A DNA stretch of 64,000 nt from Pedosphaera parvula Ellin514 (GCF_000172555.1 NZ_ABOX02000011.1:111789-175788), one strand, 5' to 3'; positions 36,316-45,684 are shown, counted from the stretch's first letter. Translations and numbers: made by a program. The notes: generated from the letters alone by a model not told the origin.

Positions 36316-37245
36316 TTACTCAGACCTGGCAGCGAGATACCGCTCCGCTTCGATCGCTGCAGCACATCCTTGACCGGCGGCCGTGATGGCCTGGCGATAT
36401 ACCTGATCGGCGCAATCACCAGCCACAAAGACTCCTTCCACATTAGTCCTGGTTCCCTCTTTTGGGAGAATGTAACCGGCCTCATCCATGTCAATGATCC
36501 CCTTGAAAAGCTGTGTGTTTGGCACATGACCAATCGCCACAAACACGCCGGCACAATCCAGTTTGCTTTCTTCGTTTGTCTTAAGGTTCTTCAGCCGAAC
36601 ACCCGTCACCTTGTCCTGTTTAACATCCATGACTTCCGTAACGACAGAATCCCAGACTGGCTTGATTTTGGGATTCGCCAGAGTCCGATCGGCCATGATC
36701 TTTGAAGCACGAAGGGAATCGCGACGATGAACGAGATAAACGGTGGAAGCAAACCGGGTCAGGTACATGGCTTCTTCGCAGGCGGAATCGCCCCCGCCCA
36801 CCACCACCAAAGGTTGATGCCGGAACATCGGCAAGGCACCATCGCAAGTCGCGCAATATGTCACCCCTTTCTTTTCCAACTCGGTTTCACTCTCGAGTCC
36901 AAGGTGGCGATGCCCGGCGCCACTGGCGATAATCACAGTTTCCGCCTGCACCGTTTCACCATCGATGATGAGGGTGTAAGGCTGTTTGGTAAAATCGACC
37001 TTCTCCACCGTGGCAAATTTGATGCGCGCACCAAAGCGCTCGGCTTGTTTCTGCATGCGGACCATTAATTCGTAGCCATCGATGCCCTCAGGGAACCCTG
37101 GAAAGTTTTCGACAATGCTGGTTGTCGTCAGGAGTCCACCGGGATGCAAACCAGTCAATACCAATGGCTGCAGGTTGGCACGAGCAGTATAAAGAGCCGC
37201 GGTTAATCCGGCACAACCCGTCCCAATAATGACGACTTTTTCCAT
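36316..37245 (-). CDS. trxB: thioredoxin reductase
   Basis: NADPH:thioredoxin oxidoreductase, a flavoprotein. The 309 residues have an N-terminal FAD motif (IIGTGCAGLTAALYTA), the redox-active CATC (C131/C134 in TYCATCDGALP), an NADPH-binding VVVGGGDSACEEA and a C-terminal GVFVAGDCADQVYRQAITAAG. Length and motifs fit TrxB. First gene of the trxB-rhodanese-DUF4337 unit. Confidence 0.95.
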   Translation of the reverse strand: MEKVVIIGTGCAGLTAALYTARANLQPLVLTGLHPGGLLTTTSIVENFPGFPEGIDGYELMVRMQKQAERFGARIKFATVEKVDFTKQPYTLIIDGETVQAETVIIASGAGHRHLGLESETELEKKGVTYCATCDGALPMFRHQPLVVVGGGDSACEEAMYLTRFASTVYLVHRRDSLRASKIMADRTLANPKIKPVWDSVVTEVMDVKQDKVTGVRLKNLKTNEESKLDCAGVFVAIGHVPNTQLFKGIIDMDEAGYILPKEGTRTNVEGVFVAGDCADQVYRQAITAAGQGCAAAIEAERYLAARSE

Positions 37246-37316
37246 ATAAGGAGGCGAAAGGTAAATTTAACCTGCAAAAATGGCAAGTATGGATACACAA
37301 TCCATAACCACGATAA

Positions 37317-37712
37317 TTAAGGAGATCCCCTGTCCTTCAGGACCTGCGCTCCGCCCGATAATTGCTTCTTCCGCCATCTATTCACGCGCCAAAAGAACAC
37401 CCCGAAGAAAATGAGTCCGCAACCGTTGACTCCCACGGTATAGCCGAGCTTATAGGTTCGGCCAGTATTGTTGGCTGCATAGATTGGCACATCGTTTCCA
37501 ATAACAAGATTGGGAAGGGCCGCCGGCATTAACGCCCCATGTACTATGCCGCGCGCAAATCCCGCCGGCCCGGCAGGTTTGTTCGCAAAATGAATCGCAA
37601 AATTAATTATCCATCCAACGATTGCCGCAAAAATCAGAAACGATAGGATGCGGGTGAGCACCCGGCGCAACAAAGTATGTTGCGGAGCGACTTTAGCTTG
37701 TGTGTCAGTCAT
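37317..37712 (-). CDS. small two-TM membrane protein, function unknown
   Basis: A 131-residue protein starting at the ATG at 37712 (MTDTQAKVAPQHTLLRR). The frame is open further upstream to 37790, but that part is Cys-rich and unlike a leader. Two hydrophobic helices (ILSFLIFAAIVGWIINFAIHF and VGVNGCGLIFFGVFFWRV) flank an extracytoplasmic loop containing GPAGFARGIVHGALMPAALP. No family recognised. It is divergent from the methyltransferase gene, with only 20 bp between the two starts. Confidence 0.75.
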   Translation of the reverse strand: MTDTQAKVAPQHTLLRRVLTRILSFLIFAAIVGWIINFAIHFANKPAGPAGFARGIVHGALMPAALPNLVIGNDVPIYAANNTGRTYKLGYTVGVNGCGLIFFGVFFWRVNRWRKKQLSGGAQVLKDRGSP

Positions 37713-37732
37713 TGTGTCCGTACAGCAAGAGC

Positions 37733-38422
37733 ATGTTTTTGAAACGCCGCACCCTGCAAGCAGAATATTTCGATGAGCCTGACCGGCCACAGGCTGATCT
37801 GGTTGAGGGTTATCGAATTCTCGGGCGTTTTAACCGTCTTTTCATGCTTGCCCGTTCTTTCCAGACTTTGGTGCCCCATTTTCTGGGGGAAATCAGATGC
37901 CGGAAACTCTCCTTGTTGGATCTTGGTGCTGGAGATGGTTTCCTGACCAAACAACTGGCTGGATGGGCATCGGAAATGGGTTGGGACTGGAAAGTCACCA
38001 ATTTTGATTTAAATCCTCGCGCGCTTAAACTTTCTGGAACTGATGGTTGTGTCGCGGGCTCTGCGCTTGCGTTGCCTTTCCGCGAACAATCATTCGATGT
38101 TGTGATTGCCTCACAAATGACACACCACTTCATGGCAGATTCAGAGGTGCGTAACCATTTTAAAGAGGCTTGGAGAACCACTGGAGGGCTGCTTTTGATC
38201 ACCGACCTGCATCGGAACCTGGCTTTTTACCTCGCCATGCAGGCTATTTTGAGAATCTCCGGAGTGCCAGCTCATTTCAGATCAGATGCTCTTCTTTCCG
38301 TCAAAAGAGGATGGCGTGTCAACGATTGGAAATCCCTTGCCGACGAAGCTGGCATTCCCGAAGCAAAGGTCTGGCTGTACGCAGGCACAAGAATCATGCT
38401 CCAGGCGCAAAGAAAGTGCTAA
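37733..38422 (+). CDS. SAM-dependent methyltransferase
   Basis: A 229-residue class I methyltransferase. Motif I is LLDLGAGDGFLTKQL, the acidic loop is NFDLNPRAL and motif II lies near FDVVIASQMTHHFM. N-terminal EYFDEPDRPQADLVEGYR resembles methyltransferases found in polyketide and aryl-polyene clusters. The stop lies 6 bp before the convergent GT2 gene. The ATG at 37733 is preferred over the upstream in-frame start. Substrate unknown; it may modify the chain or head group of the cluster product. Confidence 0.82.
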   Translation: MFLKRRTLQAEYFDEPDRPQADLVEGYRILGRFNRLFMLARSFQTLVPHFLGEIRCRKLSLLDLGAGDGFLTKQLAGWASEMGWDWKVTNFDLNPRALKLSGTDGCVAGSALALPFREQSFDVVIASQMTHHFMADSEVRNHFKEAWRTTGGLLLITDLHRNLAFYLAMQAILRISGVPAHFRSDALLSVKRGWRVNDWKSLADEAGIPEAKVWLYAGTRIMLQAQRKC

Positions 38423-38427
38423 CCACT

Positions 38428-39120
38428 TCATCGTGATCGAATGCTTCTCCGAGCATGTCGCCACCAGCGCAGCCAGCGAATGGTATCTCTCACCGGGTGA
38501 ATCTTACTCCGTTCTTCTTTGTAAATAGTCCTTACTGGTACAAACCTTACCAGAAGCTTTCTGCGGATAAAGCCCCAGAGCACTTCTGACTCAATCTCAA
38601 AATGGCTTGTCTCAAGGGATAAACTTGATAATGGCTCCATCCGCATCAAACGGAATCCGCACTGTGAATCAGGAATGGAAATACCGGCCAGTCTGGAGAG
38701 CTGTCCACTCATCCAACGATTCACCATCCTTCTTATCCAGGGCATGGTGTGAGTATCGGCCATTCGGTTCCCAATAATAAGATCTGCGCCACCTTCCTCG
38801 GCTGCGGAAAGCAGACTCGAAACATCCTCCGGGGCATGCTGCCCATCCCCGTCCATGGTTAACACCCAACCAACACCTTTTTGCCTGGCATATTTCGTAC
38901 CTGTTTGTAATGCAGCACCCTTTCCAAGTGTTCTCTCATGCCGAATCACCTGGGCACCAGCGTTTCTGGCGTTTTGGGCGGTGTCATCATTGGAGCCGTC
39001 ATCTACGACAACAATATGTGGCAAAACCCTTTTCACCTGTTCCACCAGACCGGAAATGGTTGCTCCCTCGTTCAAACAAGGAATGATTACGATACATTCA
39101 ACCGGCCAATTCATGCGCAA
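38428..39120 (-). CDS. family 2 glycosyltransferase (polyprenol-phosphate sugar synthase-like)
   Basis: A 230-residue GT2 with a GT-A fold: IVIIPCLNEGATISGL, VVVDDGSNDDTA, TMDGDGQHAPEDV and QCGFRLMRME. The pattern is that of dolichol-phosphate mannose synthase-type enzymes without the C-terminal membrane part. GT2 enzymes occur in aryl-polyene clusters. The start may be MRMNW (39120) or MNWPV (39114). Confidence 0.85.
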   Translation of the reverse strand: MRMNWPVECIVIIPCLNEGATISGLVEQVKRVLPHIVVVDDGSNDDTAQNARNAGAQVIRHERTLGKGAALQTGTKYARQKGVGWVLTMDGDGQHAPEDVSSLLSAAEEGGADLIIGNRMADTHTMPWIRRMVNRWMSGQLSRLAGISIPDSQCGFRLMRMEPLSSLSLETSHFEIESEVLWGFIRRKLLVRFVPVRTIYKEERSKIHPVRDTIRWLRWWRHARRSIRSR

Positions 39121-39270
39121 AAGCTAGGGAACGCACCGGCAGTGTCGAGTGATTTCGCCACATTTATCGATGATTTGTCCGGGAGGTAAATTCCCCTCCC
39201 CATCTGGGGTGTTTCCCTCGCAGTCAATTTAGGGTTTGCGATATTTCCTTGTACACCTTTTACTTGCGGA

Positions 39271-40311
39271 GTGACTTACGATGCGATGATGCCAACCAGT
39301 GAGCAGATTTGGTCTCAAGGTGAAGCACAAGAAGCGCTACATTCACGCGCAACAAAGATTGCTGCCGAACAGTTTGGAAACGCGGTGTTCCTAAGAGGAG
39401 TCGTGGAGGTTTCCAATTTCTGCCGCGAAAACTGTGCCTACTGCGGCATGCGCCGCGACAACCGAAATCTGGCGCGTTTCCGGGCCGATCACGATAAGTT
39501 GGCGGAGTTGATTATTCACCATCGTCCCGCCAGCATTACTGACATCAACATACAGTCAGGCGAAGATCCCGTGGTGGTCAGAGAGGTCGTACTGCCACTC
39601 ATCAACACGCTTCGACGCGAGACGCCCTTGGGCATCAGCGTCTGTCTGGGGACATTGGATGATTCGCTTTACACGGAACTGAAAAATGCCGGGGCTGGCA
39701 TTTACATCATAAAGTACGAGATCGCGGATCCCGCTCTCTACTCGAAAATGACAGCACCTGGAACTTACAAGGAGCGAATCGAGCACATCCGCCGTCTGTC
39801 TGCTTCAGGATGGAAGGTGAGTTCAGGATTTATTTCCGGGCTTCCCGGGCAAACGAAAGAGGAACTCCTCTCAAATTTTGCGCTGGCTCGAACACTTCCT
39901 TTGGATGGCTGTAGCGTCAGTCCTTTTATACCTGGCGATGAAACTCCGCTTTCCTCGTCACCTCTTGCAAGCATTGACCTAACCTTAAATTGCATGGCCG
40001 CTTTGCGTCTGATGAAACCAGACTGGGTCATCCCCGCGGTCAGTGCTTTAAATCTCGCAGAGCCCGGCAGCGGTTACCGCCGGGGTCTGCGAACCGGTGC
40101 TAACCTGGTTACGATTAATATGACGCCTTCAGATGTGCGCGGCGATTACCTGCTTTATAAACGGGACAGGTTTATCATGACCGAGGAACGCATTCTAAAT
40201 GCAATCGCAGCCGAAGGTCTAAAACCTTCCCGCCAGGGGCTTGCTGCCTTTTACAAGACGAGAGCTGGCTCCAACTCATGCGCAGCCAAAACGATCGCGA
40301 CAGCAGCCTGA
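39271..40311 (+). CDS. HydE-like radical SAM protein
   Basis: A 346-residue radical SAM enzyme of the biotin synthase/HydE type. The cluster-binding CxxxCxxC is CRENCAYC (in VSNFCRENCAYCGM), followed by DINIQSGEDPVVVREV, KYEIADPALYSKM and the C-terminal MTPSDVRGDYLLYKRDRF found in HydE. GTG at 39271 or ATG at 39286 may be the start. HydE normally serves [FeFe]-hydrogenase assembly; no hydrogenase or HydF/HydG gene is present in the window, so a role in the neighbouring lipid/polyene pathway is possible but unproven. Confidence 0.8.
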   Translation: MTYDAMMPTSEQIWSQGEAQEALHSRATKIAAEQFGNAVFLRGVVEVSNFCRENCAYCGMRRDNRNLARFRADHDKLAELIIHHRPASITDINIQSGEDPVVVREVVLPLINTLRRETPLGISVCLGTLDDSLYTELKNAGAGIYIIKYEIADPALYSKMTAPGTYKERIEHIRRLSASGWKVSSGFISGLPGQTKEELLSNFALARTLPLDGCSVSPFIPGDETPLSSSPLASIDLTLNCMAALRLMKPDWVIPAVSALNLAEPGSGYRRGLRTGANLVTINMTPSDVRGDYLLYKRDRFIMTEERILNAIAAEGLKPSRQGLAAFYKTRAGSNSCAAKTIATAA

Positions 40312-40359
40312 TGTTGGAGAAAGATTAAACTGACAGGTAGAGTCGGGCAAAAGTAGAGA

Positions 40360-41931
40360 CTAGGGCGAGGGTCTGACAATGGCTGTATCGTGCATGGGCC
40401 CAGGAACCGCAGACACCTTTTTTTTCGATTGGAACCAGGTTCTCCAACCCTCCTTCAATTCCAACAATCCCCATCCGGCGATAGCCTTCACAATAGGCAT
40501 GGCACTACCGGGAGCAAAGCTGTAGCCTTTAAACATAAACCGGCGACCATTATTTTTTGCTCCAAGGCAGTTCCGGGCTCGCCGTGAGCGGGCCATTTTC
40601 GCAAATCTCCGATTATAGGTGCGGATGAAATAATAGAATGGAATTGACGGCGTTGTTGTAAATATAGGTTCCGTCAATCCAACAACTCCCCGTTTGAAAG
40701 GCTGGGAAGCCACTCCAAGGTAGTAACAACCAAGATCCATCAGGAAAGCCAGGCGAAGCAATTCATAATCCCCGATATACTCATATTTATCCTGATAAAT
40801 AGCCTCGAACCAACGCTTGTACGAGTTGCTGAAGTTAAGATTGTTCATCTGGAGCTTTGCGGCAATTGATTCCCCTCGTTGCTGCGCCAAAATCAACTGC
40901 GCCGTACATGTGGCGGTGAAGGCGATCCAATCCATCCCCGGACTATAAAACGGATCAATAAACCCGGCAGCATCGCCAACCAACGAAAAACCGTCACCCG
41001 CGAAGGTCGTGCTCAAGTATGGAAGATTTTTCCGCCAATGAACGTCGCCCTCAGTCCATTCAGCATCAGCCATTAATTCCCTGGCAACGGGATGTTTTAA
41101 CAGGAACTCCTTCAGGCGCTGGCCCATGGATCCTCCTTCCGGCCAGTTCACAATGCGCTGATCAAATACCACGCCAATACTTACATCGCCGCCTTTGAGT
41201 GCAATCATCCAGGCCCACCAGCCATCCCCCATCAAGTGGTTTGTGGCTGTTCCTCGAGTTCCGTAACAAGCCTTCGCCCAACAGGGAAATTTTTTCGCGA
41301 GATCAATACCATCCCAATCCTTTACGCCCTTCCAGCGGGACCATACTGAGGTTGTTGGATGCTCGGTATTGGCCCTCCACCACCCTTGCTGGCGCGCCAG
41401 AGTCGCAGCCACCCCCGAGGCATCAACCACCCACCGTGACTCAACTTGTTCCAGTCGATCCTGATATTTAATGCTGATTTTCTGATTGCCACCAGCTGCC
41501 AATTCGACTGTCTGCACGTTGGCCATTCGACACAGCTCTGCCCCCATCCCGCAGGCACGGCGAAGCACCTCTTCATCCATCGTGGCACGATCCACTAAAA
41601 AAGCCGGCACACGCGCCATGTAGCGGCCGCCTATCTCGCTGCCCTCAGCCAGTGTCTTCGACTGCTCATTTGCGAACCAAAACCTTAGGCCCTGCTTATT
41701 CAAATGAGTCTCATTCAAATACTGCATGAGCCCCAGGGAATGAGTAAGGAAGTAGGTACTGATCTCAACTGTCGCCTCCCCTACCCGGCGCGTAAAAGCC
41801 GCGGATTTTTCAACAATCAAAATCCGCAGCCCGGGACGTTCGCGCAGGAGCAGGATTGCGGTCGACGCACCAGACAACGCACCGCCGATAACTACCACAT
41901 CATAAACATTTCCCCTGGTTGGCGCGGCCAT
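40360..41931 (-). CDS. flavin-dependent halogenase-like monooxygenase
   Basis: A 523-residue flavoprotein: FAD motif VVVIGGALSGASTAILLL, EATVEISTYFLTHSLGL and the second FAD-binding loop VGDAAGFIDPFYSPGMDW. The halogenase signature WxWxIP appears as WWAWMIAL, with the Pro replaced by Ala. C-terminal ~120 residues are basic and unlike other family members. Halogenase, hydroxylase and dehydrogenase are all possible. Convergent with the HydE-like gene and close to the ketosynthase. Confidence 0.78.
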   Translation of the reverse strand: MAAPTRGNVYDVVVIGGALSGASTAILLLRERPGLRILIVEKSAAFTRRVGEATVEISTYFLTHSLGLMQYLNETHLNKQGLRFWFANEQSKTLAEGSEIGGRYMARVPAFLVDRATMDEEVLRRACGMGAELCRMANVQTVELAAGGNQKISIKYQDRLEQVESRWVVDASGVAATLARQQGWWRANTEHPTTSVWSRWKGVKDWDGIDLAKKFPCWAKACYGTRGTATNHLMGDGWWAWMIALKGGDVSIGVVFDQRIVNWPEGGSMGQRLKEFLLKHPVARELMADAEWTEGDVHWRKNLPYLSTTFAGDGFSLVGDAAGFIDPFYSPGMDWIAFTATCTAQLILAQQRGESIAAKLQMNNLNFSNSYKRWFEAIYQDKYEYIGDYELLRLAFLMDLGCYYLGVASQPFKRGVVGLTEPIFTTTPSIPFYYFIRTYNRRFAKMARSRRARNCLGAKNNGRRFMFKGYSFAPGSAMPIVKAIAGWGLLELKEGWRTWFQSKKKVSAVPGPMHDTAIVRPSP

Positions 41932-41947
41932 CTGGAATTATTTTCCC

Positions 41948-42538
41948 TTAATCGACTTTGTTGATATGCAAATCACTGCGCACGACTTTGCCATCATCAG
42001 CTGATACATAAACATCGCCGACGTCAGCATCCCGCTCAGGATTTCTGAGTTTTGTTGCCCATAGGCGAACTTTCCAAACCGGGCCCTCTTCGCCGCGTTG
42101 CAGCCACATTTGCGAGGCTGTCAGCTTTAGATTCGCAAGCAAAGGCTCGCTCGTTGCGGTCTTTAAAGCCTTGTCGGAATCCACGTTCATTTTCTTGCGA
42201 TCCAGTTTTTTGTCTTCACCCGTAACTGGTTCGAGCATGCGCATGGGGTGTTTTAACTCCAATTTCTTACCTGCGCCGAATTTTACCTGGGTTGCCTTGA
42301 AAGTAGCATCTGGATCGTAATAAACAATGTACCAAATGTTAGGGGTCAGAGATCCAACTGATTTTTCTGAACGAATTTGAACAACTTTGTCCTTTGATTC
42401 TTCGCCAATATAGCGATTCCCTTCCTTGATCAAATCAAAGGCTGTGAGGTCAGCCGCGCGCGCGATTTGACTCAGTCCCAACAAAATTACCACGCACGTC
42501 AGTAGTTTCTGGTGTAGATAGGTTTTGCTTGTTATCAT
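41948..42538 (-). CDS. secreted protein of unknown function
   Basis: A 196-residue exported protein. The ATG at 42538 gives a signal peptide (KLLTCVVILLGLSQIARA); the open frame upstream to 42628 is not leader-like. The mature part has beta-rich stretches (WYIVYYDPDATFKATQ, WKVRLWATKLRNPERDADVG, VYVSADDGKVVRSDLH) reminiscent of PepSY-type or small periplasmic domains. No domain called. Its start is about 120 bp from the ketosynthase, in the opposite direction, and the flavoprotein follows 16 bp downstream. Confidence 0.65.
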   Translation of the reverse strand: MITSKTYLHQKLLTCVVILLGLSQIARAADLTAFDLIKEGNRYIGEESKDKVVQIRSEKSVGSLTPNIWYIVYYDPDATFKATQVKFGAGKKLELKHPMRMLEPVTGEDKKLDRKKMNVDSDKALKTATSEPLLANLKLTASQMWLQRGEEGPVWKVRLWATKLRNPERDADVGDVYVSADDGKVVRSDLHINKVD

Positions 42539-42657
42539 GAAGTCATAATACGCAAAATGCCGTCTTATGACAACTTCATAAACCGTTGAGAAGTTTTGAC
42601 TTAAAGCCTGTAAGTTCGGTAGCATCATTCAAAATTAAGAAAAACTGAGAGCTTTAA

Positions 42658-43899
42658 GTGCTGTTCCCCTCACCTGAAAAATCTGGTCCGCCTCCGCGCG
42701 TCGTCATTACCGGCGCAGGTATCGTCACTTCCCTCGGCCTTGGCTGGGATAATAACGCCGAAGGCTTCCGCACGGGCCGAGTTGCAATGAATGCAATATC
42801 TCTTTTTGATGTTTCCCGACAACGGGTCAAATCAGGCGGCGAAGTGCAATTGCCTAAATCACTCCCTGCCACTGGACTCAGCTCCCGGCAGGAAAGTCGT
42901 TTGGATCGAGCCACAAAACTCCTGCTCCTGGCCGCTCACGAGGCATGGCGGCAATCGGGCTGGCAACCTTCCTGTGACTTACCCTTGGTGCTGGGAACTA
43001 CCAGCGGGGGCATGGGCCTGGGCGAAAACTATTATCGTCAGGCGCTTAACACTCCTCGGAATCATCGCGGCCAGCCTTCACGGGTAATCCAATATCAAGC
43101 GCAAACCCAGGCGCTCTCCCTCACCGATGCCTTTGGTTTCTCTGGTCCGGTGACCATCATTGCCAACGCGTGTGCTTCCGGTTCGAACGCCATCGGACAT
43201 GCCTGGGAACTGTTGCGCGCAGGTCATAGTCAAAGGGTTCTCACCGGCGGATTCGATGCTCTCAGCCAACTTGTATTTGCCGGCTTCGACTCTCTCCAGG
43301 CTCTTTCCACGACTCAGTGTCGCCCCTTTGATGCAAATCGTGACGGCCTGGCGTTGGGTGAAGGGGCGGGCATTTTAACGCTTGAAACTCTCGACCATGC
43401 TCAAAATCGTGGCGCCAGTATTTTGGGCGAAATCGTTGGTTACGGTTCAGCCCTTGACGTGCATCATCTGACCCAACCACACCCGGAAGGAAATGCCGCT
43501 CTGGCATCGATGAATGCTGCGAGCCACATGGCGAACTTATCTCCTTCCAACATCCATTATGTCAATGCTCATGGTACCGGCACTCCTCTGAATGATGGTG
43601 CCGAAGCGCATGCGATTCGCCGCTGGGCCGGAGAGCGTGCTGCTACTTTGCCGGTGAGCTCAACGAAGTCGGGCATTGGGCACCTGTTGGGTGCCGCGGG
43701 AGCAGTCGAGGCCATAATTTGCCTGATGGCTCTGAAAGGCCAATGGTTGCCACCCACCTCAACCCTGCAAATCCCTGACACGGTCTGTAAGTTTCCCATA
43801 GTTCGAGAACCTGGTACCGCCCGATTGGAATATGTTTTGAGCAACTCATTTGGATTTGGCGGTGCCAATGCCACACTCATTTTTCGGAGGTGGTCATGA
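42658..43899 (+). CDS. beta-ketoacyl-ACP synthase (KAS II/FabF type)
   Basis: Condensing enzyme of a type II fatty acid/polyketide system. The 413 residues have all three catalytic residues: Cys172 (NACASGSNAIG), His305 (NAHGTGTP) and His342 (GIGHLLGAAG). The start is a GTG at 42658. It overlaps the following gene by an ATGA (43896-43899), so the condensing pair is translationally coupled, as in KS-CLF pairs. This and the next genes form the core of the aryl-polyene-like cluster. Confidence 0.92.
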   Translation: MLFPSPEKSGPPPRVVITGAGIVTSLGLGWDNNAEGFRTGRVAMNAISLFDVSRQRVKSGGEVQLPKSLPATGLSSRQESRLDRATKLLLLAAHEAWRQSGWQPSCDLPLVLGTTSGGMGLGENYYRQALNTPRNHRGQPSRVIQYQAQTQALSLTDAFGFSGPVTIIANACASGSNAIGHAWELLRAGHSQRVLTGGFDALSQLVFAGFDSLQALSTTQCRPFDANRDGLALGEGAGILTLETLDHAQNRGASILGEIVGYGSALDVHHLTQPHPEGNAALASMNAASHMANLSPSNIHYVNAHGTGTPLNDGAEAHAIRRWAGERAATLPVSSTKSGIGHLLGAAGAVEAIICLMALKGQWLPPTSTLQIPDTVCKFPIVREPGTARLEYVLSNSFGFGGANATLIFRRWS

Positions 43900-44930
43900 G
43901 TAGGATTTACATTGCCGGTTGTGGGGCCGTTTCGCCTGCAGGATGGAGTGTTCAGCAACTTTGCGATGCAATTCATGCCGCTGCACCAATCCCTGTAAAA
44001 CCCCTGACACGACCAGGCTGGCCAAACCCGCTCACAGTTCGGCAAGTGGTTTCGGCCGATCCCAAACCCTCCTTCATGGGTCATGCACGGCTGCGACGCA
44101 CCAGCCCAATAACCCAGTATGTCGTCTCGGCAGCATTGGAAGCTCTGGGTGACGACCTGGCATTAGTCAGGAACGGCACGTTACGATTGGGTATTGTGCT
44201 CTGCGTCATGTCGGGCTGCGTTAACTACACTCGACGCTTCTTTGACGAGACGGTGAAAGATCCTTCAACCGCCAGCCCGCTGATTTTTCCCGAGACGGTT
44301 TTTAATGCTCCCTCCAGTCATATCGCCACCCTGCTCGGGACGAAGTCGATGAACTACTCGATTGTCGGTGATCCCGGAACGTTTCTTCAGGGCCTGGCTT
44401 TGGGCGCTCAATGGCTTGCCCAGGGGAATGTGGACGGATGTTTGGTGCTGGCCGGGGAAGAATGTGATTGGCTAACTTCCGATGCATTCAGGCATTTTTC
44501 TCGTAAAATCATTCTTAGCGACGGCGCTGGTGCAATCTATTTGAAAGCAGGTGTTCCGGGAAACTCATCGGTTGAGTTGCGATCCATAACTGACTCCCAT
44601 CTCTTTTCAAGGGACCACCGGAGAGACCAGGCCATTCAGCGCGTAGCCGAGCAACTGCCACCCTGCTCACCCGATCATCTCCTTTGCGATGGTCTTCAGG
44701 GCGTTCCTCGAATTGACGCCCCCGAAATCGCCGCCTGGAAAAGTTGGAACGGTGCGCGGGTTTCGCCAAAGAGTATCTTGGGCGAAGGATTGATGGCGGC
44801 AGCCAGTTGGCAATGCATCCATGCAATCCAGGCACTGAGAATGGATCTTTACCCGGCAGCCAGCGTGAGCGTGTTGGGCTGTAATCAACAAGCCATCGGC
44901 GCCCACTTTACCGCAACCAAGGGTGTCTGA
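43896..44930 (+). CDS. chain-length-factor-like ketosynthase homologue lacking catalytic residues
   Basis: A 344-residue protein with ketosynthase fold landmarks (IYIAGCGAVSPAGWSVQQL, RRTSPITQYVVSAALEAL, ILSDGAGAIYL). The catalytic Cys is replaced: the segment is NYSIVGDPGTFLQG. The two His positions read LLCDGLQG and SILGEGLMAAA, so His is missing in both. This matches the chain-length factor role in aryl-polyene KS:CLF heterodimers. A start at the ATG 43896 overlaps the upstream stop. The role is inferred from the pairing. Confidence 0.85.
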   Translation: MSRIYIAGCGAVSPAGWSVQQLCDAIHAAAPIPVKPLTRPGWPNPLTVRQVVSADPKPSFMGHARLRRTSPITQYVVSAALEALGDDLALVRNGTLRLGIVLCVMSGCVNYTRRFFDETVKDPSTASPLIFPETVFNAPSSHIATLLGTKSMNYSIVGDPGTFLQGLALGAQWLAQGNVDGCLVLAGEECDWLTSDAFRHFSRKIILSDGAGAIYLKAGVPGNSSVELRSITDSHLFSRDHRRDQAIQRVAEQLPPCSPDHLLCDGLQGVPRIDAPEIAAWKSWNGARVSPKSILGEGLMAAASWQCIHAIQALRMDLYPAASVSVLGCNQQAIGAHFTATKGV

Positions 44931-44944
44931 TATTCTTCTGAACC

Positions 44945-45676
44945 ATGACAGCCAGAGTTATACTAATCACCGGAGCCAACGGCGGACTGGGTCAATCCAT
45001 TGCCCGTTCTTTTCTGCAGGAATCAAAGGACAATTTTGTCTGGCTGGGGGTGTATAGTCGTCGTGATCGCGCTGAAGCGTTGGCAGCGGAATTTCCTGGA
45101 AGCTGCCGCGAGATTCAACTCGATGTCACTCAACCAACAGCCTGGCAGCAGGCCGTCGCTAAAATCACTAGCGAAAGCTTGCGCCTGGATGTGCTCGTGA
45201 ATAATGCCGGTTTTCACGAGGACGGACTGTTGGCTACGCTGCCCGCCGAATCGTGGCACAAGGTGATTTCCTCCAACCTCGACTCCGTATTCCACGGATG
45301 CCAAGCAGTCATGAATACGATGATATCTCAACGAAGTGGACGCATTATAAATATTGCCTCCCTCAGCGCTCTGCTGGCTCCAGCGGGACAAAGTAATTAC
45401 GCGGCCGCCAAGGCAGGCGTGGTTGCCATGACCCAATCGCTCGCCAAGGAAGTCGCTCGCATCGGGATAACCGTAAATGCCATTTGCCCCGGCTATATTG
45501 AAACTGAAGCAATTCGTGCTATGAATGATGACGAACGCAAAGCTGCCCAGGGGAAGGTTCCCATGCGGCGCTTTGGTCGCCCTGAGGAAGTCGCGGCCGC
45601 GGTGCGATTTCTGGCTTGTCCTGAAGCGAGTTACATCACAGGCTCTGTATTGAAGGTAGATGGCGGAATTTTTTAA
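44945..45676 (+). CDS. 3-ketoacyl-ACP reductase (FabG-like)
   Basis: A 243-residue short-chain dehydrogenase. The cofactor motif TGANGGLG, NNAG, the catalytic Ser (INIASLSALLAP) and YxxxK (SNYAAAKAG) are present, followed by AICPGYIETEAI and the C-terminal YITGSVLKVDGG. It should reduce the beta-keto intermediate made by the upstream ketosynthase pair. It is 14 bp after the CLF gene and 8 bp before the ACP gene. Confidence 0.93.
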   Translation: MTARVILITGANGGLGQSIARSFLQESKDNFVWLGVYSRRDRAEALAAEFPGSCREIQLDVTQPTAWQQAVAKITSESLRLDVLVNNAGFHEDGLLATLPAESWHKVISSNLDSVFHGCQAVMNTMISQRSGRIINIASLSALLAPAGQSNYAAAKAGVVAMTQSLAKEVARIGITVNAICPGYIETEAIRAMNDDERKAAQGKVPMRRFGRPEEVAAAVRFLACPEASYITGSVLKVDGGIF

Positions 45677-45684
45677 TTTTACAC

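Noticed and set aside
39271..40311. Biotin synthase.
   Set aside because: The CxxxCxxC and C-terminal MTPSDVRGDYLLYK pattern fit HydE-like proteins better than BioB, and no biotin genes are nearby.
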